Shown here: positions 59,201 through 64,000 of the stretch, one piece after another | Layout: each line of letters starts with the position of its first letter | Numbering within the stretch: the stretch's first letter is position 1 | DNA from: Erinaceus europaeus | Lineage: Eukaryota; Chordata; Mammalia; Eulipotyphla; Erinaceidae | Direction: 5' to 3' | Assembly (NCBI RefSeq): GCF_950295315.1 | Contig: NC_080172.1 | Location: 110,336,353 to 110,400,352 of the forward strand | DNA: 64,000 bases | Position numbers and translations under genes: made by a program | Notes under the pieces: generated by a model | Told to the model about the DNA's origin: nothing | The model's input: only the letters and a program-made list of their open reading frames with translations | Database searches by the model: none

Positions 59201-59743
59201 TCAACCCTATCTGTGTAATCAATTGTTATCACTGGTATTAATATCCAGTGATATTTCTTTGAAGCTTAAATTATTTAACATTCTTAGGGTATTTAGTATA
59301 TTTGCAGCACACTGGAGGTGCAAAATAAATGCAACTTTCATATATCCACTCATGTACCTTTGGGTCAGAGAATAAAAAGGTTTGATAGGCGTTCTCTGAG
59401 GTGAGCATTGGTGTCTCTTAGCAGTCTCATAACAGCTGATGTCACAGGATAGTAGGAATATTTTTGTAGCCACTCATCTGTATTGGCCATTCCTACTTAC
59501 ATCTTCTTTATTATGGCAGGACTGCCTTAGCTGGAGACTGTTGAAATATGATTTTTCCTTTGATTTAAAATATTTTTGTTTGTTAATGTGGTATGTAGTA
59601 AAAGATTATTATAACATGTTCTTTAAGATAGTATGGCCATTACATATGCTATCTTTGTTTATTGTATTTGTATTTCATATTTCTGTGGTATTTTATTCAA
59701 GTTAAGTCCAATGATGCCTTTTTTATTTCTTTAATTACTGTAG

Positions 59744-59887
59744 TCACGTGAGCTGGAAATTTCAGTTTATTGGCGTGATTGGCGATCTCTATGTGCTGTA
59801 AAATTTCTGAGGTTAGAAGATTTTTTAGACAACCAGCGGCATGGCATGTGTCTCTATTTGGAACCACAGGGTACTTTATTTGCAGAG
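59744..59887 (+). CDS. PKN2: PKN2 coding exon 9 (C2-like domain end)
   Basis: Encodes residues 427-474: [20 protein letters not shown], then [20 protein letters not shown] and GTLFAE, the last strands of the C2-like domain. In the family this region contributes to autoinhibition and lipid response. Acceptor ACTGTAG, donor GAG/GTAATG, phase 0 at both ends. Confidence 0.97.
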
Positions 59888-60194
59888 GTAATGTATTTTA
59901 GTAAATGTACTTGCATACAATTGAAATCATATGTGTGGGCAGCATGATAGCAAAGTAGAAAGTGTTAGAATAACAGGCAACTTGAATCTCGGCTCAACTA
60001 GATTACTGAGAAAATAAATTCCGTGGCAAATCATTTTTCCACCCTGAGTCTGTTTTGTCATCTAGGAAATGAGAGAACTAGATTAAAATTTGACTTAAAA
60101 TTATTTTAAGTTTTCAAAACTTACAGTTTAATGAATTTTCTGAACCATAAATACAATGTTATATTCTGTCAACATGATTTTTTCCTCACTGCAG
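59888..60194 (+). other. PKN2: Intron 9 of PKN2 (307 bp)
   Basis: Donor GTAATG, acceptor CTCACTGCAG. No recognised feature. Confidence 0.9.
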
Positions 60195-60270
60195 GTCACC
60201 TTTTTTAATCCAGTTATTGAAAGAAGACCAAAACTCCAAAGACAGAAGAAAATTTTTTCAAAGCAGCAAG
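60195..60270 (+). CDS. PKN2: PKN2 coding exon 10
   Basis: Encodes residues 475-499 and one base: [20 protein letters not shown] then FSKQQ. The basic [10 protein letters not shown] segment follows the C2-like domain. Acceptor CTGCAG, donor G/GTAGTT, phase 0 to 1. Confidence 0.96.
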
Positions 60271-61013
60271 GTAGTTACTAAGAAATCAAATACTAATTAT
60301 TTTCTAAATCAGAAATGTATATACTATTTTAGAAATAATATGCATCTTTGTTTTATTTATTTATTTATTTATTTTACTTTTTCATTTCTGCCTTCTAATA
60401 AAAATACAGAACATAACGTATCTATAAGTAAAGACTAGTAGAATGTATTACTCAGCTTCAGTCAACTCATGGTAGATCGTACCGATATTCCATCCACTCA
60501 CTACTTCCTCAGATTGTTTGAAACAGCCTTAGACTCAGTGATCTGAAATATTAGTATTTCTAAAAGATAAAAAATGTTTTTTTAGTTTTTTTATTTACTG
60601 TTTATTAGAGACAGAGAGAAATCAAGGGGAAAGGGGTAGATGGGGGGCCACCTGCAGCCCTGCTTCAGCACTATGAAGCTTTCCCCCTGTAGGTGGGGAC
60701 TGGGGACTTGAACCTGGTCCTTGTGTACTCTAATTATGCACTCAGCCAGGTTCACCACCACCTGGCCTTGCTAAAAATATTTACTTACAGATTTTACCAT
60801 AAATCATTACTGGATTTAAGAGGAAAAACTAATTCCTATTTACTTTTAAAACTGTTTTTTACTCTAGCCTTTAATAACAGTGAAAAACTATTTTAAGTGA
60901 CAAGTTTTGTTGATTCATAAATTATAAACTAATGAATATTAATTTTTAAATTATGGCTTCCGGTAATATGCTAAAATTACTTATTCTGTTGCCTTTATTC
61001 ACATTACCCACAG
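60271..61013 (+). other. PKN2: Intron 10 of PKN2 (743 bp)
   Basis: Donor GTAGTT, acceptor TTACCCACAG. An antisense group B SINE lies at about 60580-60770. Confidence 0.9.
60580..60770 (-). repeat. SINE (group B)
   Basis: Antisense with TTTATTTACTGTTTATTAG tail, GGGGACTTGAACCTGGTCC and CACCACCTGGCC head. Confidence 0.85.
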
Positions 61014-61188
61014 GCAAAACATTTCTCAGAGCTCCTCAAATGAATATTAATATTGCCACTTGGGGGAGGCTAGTGAGAAGAGCTATTCCCACAGTAAATC
61101 ACTCTGGCACCTTCAGCCCTCAAACTCCTGTGCCTACTACCGTGCCAGTAGTTGATGTCCGCATGCCTGAACTATCACCTTCAGGAAG
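61014..61188 (+). CDS. PKN2: PKN2 coding exon 11 (linker)
   Basis: Completes codon 500 and encodes to residue 557 plus two bases: [20 protein letters not shown], then [20 protein letters not shown] and a [13 protein letters not shown] end. The end is less conserved than the start (from memory human has IPQLAPPA here). Acceptor CCCACAG, donor AG/GTATGT, phase 1 to 2. Confidence 0.96.
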
Positions 61189-61407
61189 GTATGTGTCTAG
61201 TAGGTTTTGAACATAGATTTAATAAAATAGTTATCTTGATATTTGTTCTAGTTAATTGATTACAGTGGGTCTGTTAAGACTAATTTTTTTAAAAATGTGC
61301 AATTATGACTGCTTACATGAAAGATAAGATTATTTGCTTTAATTTTAAAGTTATTTAAATATACGCACTGATAACTTTTTGTTGAATTGCTTCTATTTTT
61401 AAACAAG
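61189..61407 (+). other. PKN2: Intron 11 of PKN2 (219 bp)
   Basis: Donor GTATGT, acceptor TTTTTAAACAAG. No recognised feature. Confidence 0.9.
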
Positions 61408-61534
61408 TGATTCTACAGTAACCAAATTGGACTTTGATCTTGAACCTGAACCGCCTCCAGCCCCACCACGTGATTCTTCTCTCGGAGAAATAGATGAATC
61501 TTCTGAATTAAGAGATTTGGATACACCAGGGCAG
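61408..61534 (+). CDS. PKN2: PKN2 coding exon 12 (proline-rich linker)
   Basis: Completes codon 558 and encodes to residue 600: SDSTVTKLDFDLEPEPPPAP, then RDSSLGEIDESSEL and DLDTPGQ. EPPPAPPR is the proline-rich motif known in the family to bind SH3 domains. The exon ends GGGCAG before a GC donor (GCAAGG), the only site that joins exon 13 in frame. Confidence 0.95.
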
Positions 61535-61629
61535 GCAAGGCATTTAAAACCTCATAATTCCTTTTCACTAAATGATAGCCAGTAATAATGTCATAGTGAA
61601 TGGGTTGTATTTTTAAATTAATTGGAAGT

Positions 61630-61800
61630 ACTTAGCACCAGCAAGATAGCTCACTCACCCCAGCAGGTACCTGGACTGCTGTAAGCATACGCAGATTCAA
61701 GCCCAGACCTCAGTGCACTAAGGCAAGCTTCAGTGCTGTGGTGTCTTTCCTTCTCTGCCTCTGTTTTTCTGTGTGTGTATCTCCTTTCTGCCTGAAAAGT
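61630..61800 (+). repeat. SINE (group E)
   Basis: CAGCAAGATAGCTCACTCAC head, AGATTCAAGCCCAGACC, GGCAAGCTTCAGTGCTGTG. Confidence 0.8.
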
Positions 61801-62184
61801 GCAGTTCAAAGTGGCGAAGGAGGGAAAAGTATGTCTGTAACCTATGTTTCACATGATTGAACTCTCAAATCACACCAAGTTGACAGGAGCTAACCAGCTT
61901 AAAGGTAGCATCCCTTTACCATTAGTCCTTGGCAGTCATGAAACCAGAGAGATGGAATAAACCAGACTATAGAAGCATTGTTCATTGAGTTGATGTTGCC
62001 TGAAATGTTAATGTTCGTTTTCTTACTTGGCTTGCATGGTTTCTGAATATGTCCTGAAGATCACACATTCTTTTTTCACATTTTTGGAGGAGTACAATAT
62101 GAAATTATTAACCATAGAATAACCAATATCTGGATCTTGCCTTTTCTTATTAATATTTATAACTAACTTTTGATGTTTAGAAAC

Positions 62185-62372
62185 TATTTTACTTATTCAT
62201 CTATTGGATAGTGACAGAGAGGAACTGAGATGAGAGGGGAAGATAGACGTGCAGCTGTGCTTCACGACTTGCGATGCTTCCCCACCTGCAGATGGGGACA
62301 GGGAGCTTGAACCCAATTCTTTGTGCTTGGTGACATGTGCACTCAACCAAGTGCACCACCACCTGGCCCCCA
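62185..62372 (-). repeat. SINE (group B)
   Basis: Antisense with TTACTTATTCATCTATTGG tail, GAGCTTGAACCC and CACCACCTGGCCCCC head. Confidence 0.85.
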
Positions 62373-62458
62373 GTTTTGATATTTTTTAACTTTATCCTTG
62401 ACAAGTATGTTGTTTTCTGAATGTTTCTGTGACTTAATGACTACTTAATACTTTACAG

Positions 62459-62589
62459 GATTCAGAAAATGTTTTTGATATTGACAATGACAGAAACCGT
62501 ATACTTCCAAAATCTCCATCCGAACATGAACTTGACATTCCTCAGTCATGCCTAAAATATGGTGGCGTTCGGGAATTTGAGGATACAAG
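62459..62589 (+). CDS. PKN2: PKN2 coding exon 13 (variable linker)
   Basis: Encodes residues 601-643 and two bases: DSENVFDIDNDRNRILPKSP, then EHELDIPQSCLKYGGVREFE and DT. It aligns to PKN2 without gaps but is the most divergent exon here compared with the human protein as I remember it. It lies just before the kinase domain. Acceptor TTTACAG, donor AG/GTAAAG, phase 0 to 2. Confidence 0.94.

Positions 62590-64000
<1,411 letters not shown>

Larger units (their letters stand above)
52447..59743 (+). other. PKN2: Intron 8 of PKN2 (7.3 kb)
   Basis: Donor GTAAGA, acceptor TTACTGTAG. SINEs and two copies of the hedgehog LINE 3'-end repeat. Nothing recognised in about 52450-53835, 54530-54960, 55860-57030, 57205-57840 and 59210-59740. 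Confidence 0.9.
61535..62458 (+). other. PKN2: Intron 12 of PKN2 (924 bp, GC-AG)
   Basis: Donor CAG/GCAAGG, acceptor CTTTACAG. The strong match at other donor positions is typical of GC-AG introns. It contains a sense group E SINE (about 61630-61800) and an antisense group B SINE (about 62185-62372). Confidence 0.92.

Overview
The window is vertebrate nuclear DNA and carries one protein-coding gene on the + strand: the 5' two-thirds of PKN2 (protein kinase N2, also called PRK2), a Rho-effector serine/threonine kinase of the AGC group. I recognised it from the translated exons, which follow the known PKN2 protein almost residue for residue. There are 15 coding exons (1545-63214) covering about 700 residues: the start codon, three HR1 Rho-binding coiled coils, the C2-like domain, the proline-rich linker, and the start of the kinase domain (glycine loop GRGHFGKV and the ATP-binding lysine in FAIK). 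Reading phase is kept across all 14 complete introns. The rest of the kinase lies beyond the right edge.

The organism is almost certainly a hedgehog (Erinaceus or a near relative). The introns are full of tRNA-derived SINEs of the hedgehog ERI type, and there is a 3' fragment of a Vingi-like non-LTR retrotransposon, a clade known among mammals only from hedgehogs. The species call is inference from repeat content. For brevity I sort SINEs into groups: A (young, head with box B GGTTCGAGCCC, tail of CAA/TAA units; a long form carries an extra 3' module), B (older relatives ending in CAATAAATAAA-like tails), C (body ending in AGAGCTGAGCAGTGCTCTGG-like sequence), D (ending CCAGAGTGATGTCTGG-like), E (AAGATAGCTCAC-like head) and F (an old antisense-only group). 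These letters are mine.

Layout: 1-780 upstream flank; 780-1960 CpG-rich promoter and 5' UTR with CCAAT, E-box and GC boxes, a long GT repeat, two tiny uORFs and coding exon 1; 2041-2537 a nearly pure pyrimidine tract; then a 25.6-kb intron 1 rich in SINE and LINE remnants, including the Vingi fragment at 15.6-16.1 kb and an 18-bp Vingi 3'-end insertion at 22.4 kb. HR1 exons lie at 27-41 kb, C2 exons at 51-60 kb, and linker and early kinase exons are packed at 60-63.2 kb. Intron 2 holds a complete solo LTR and intron 6 an MLT1-type LTR split by a LINE tail.

The points most worth a second look are the two Vingi insertions that together define the element's 3' end, a GC-AG intron (intron 12), an 81-nt intron that is open in frame (intron 5), a very weak exon 7 donor, and young SINEs sitting next to exons 4 and 13. 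I found no second gene, no functional RNA gene and no CRISPR-like array.
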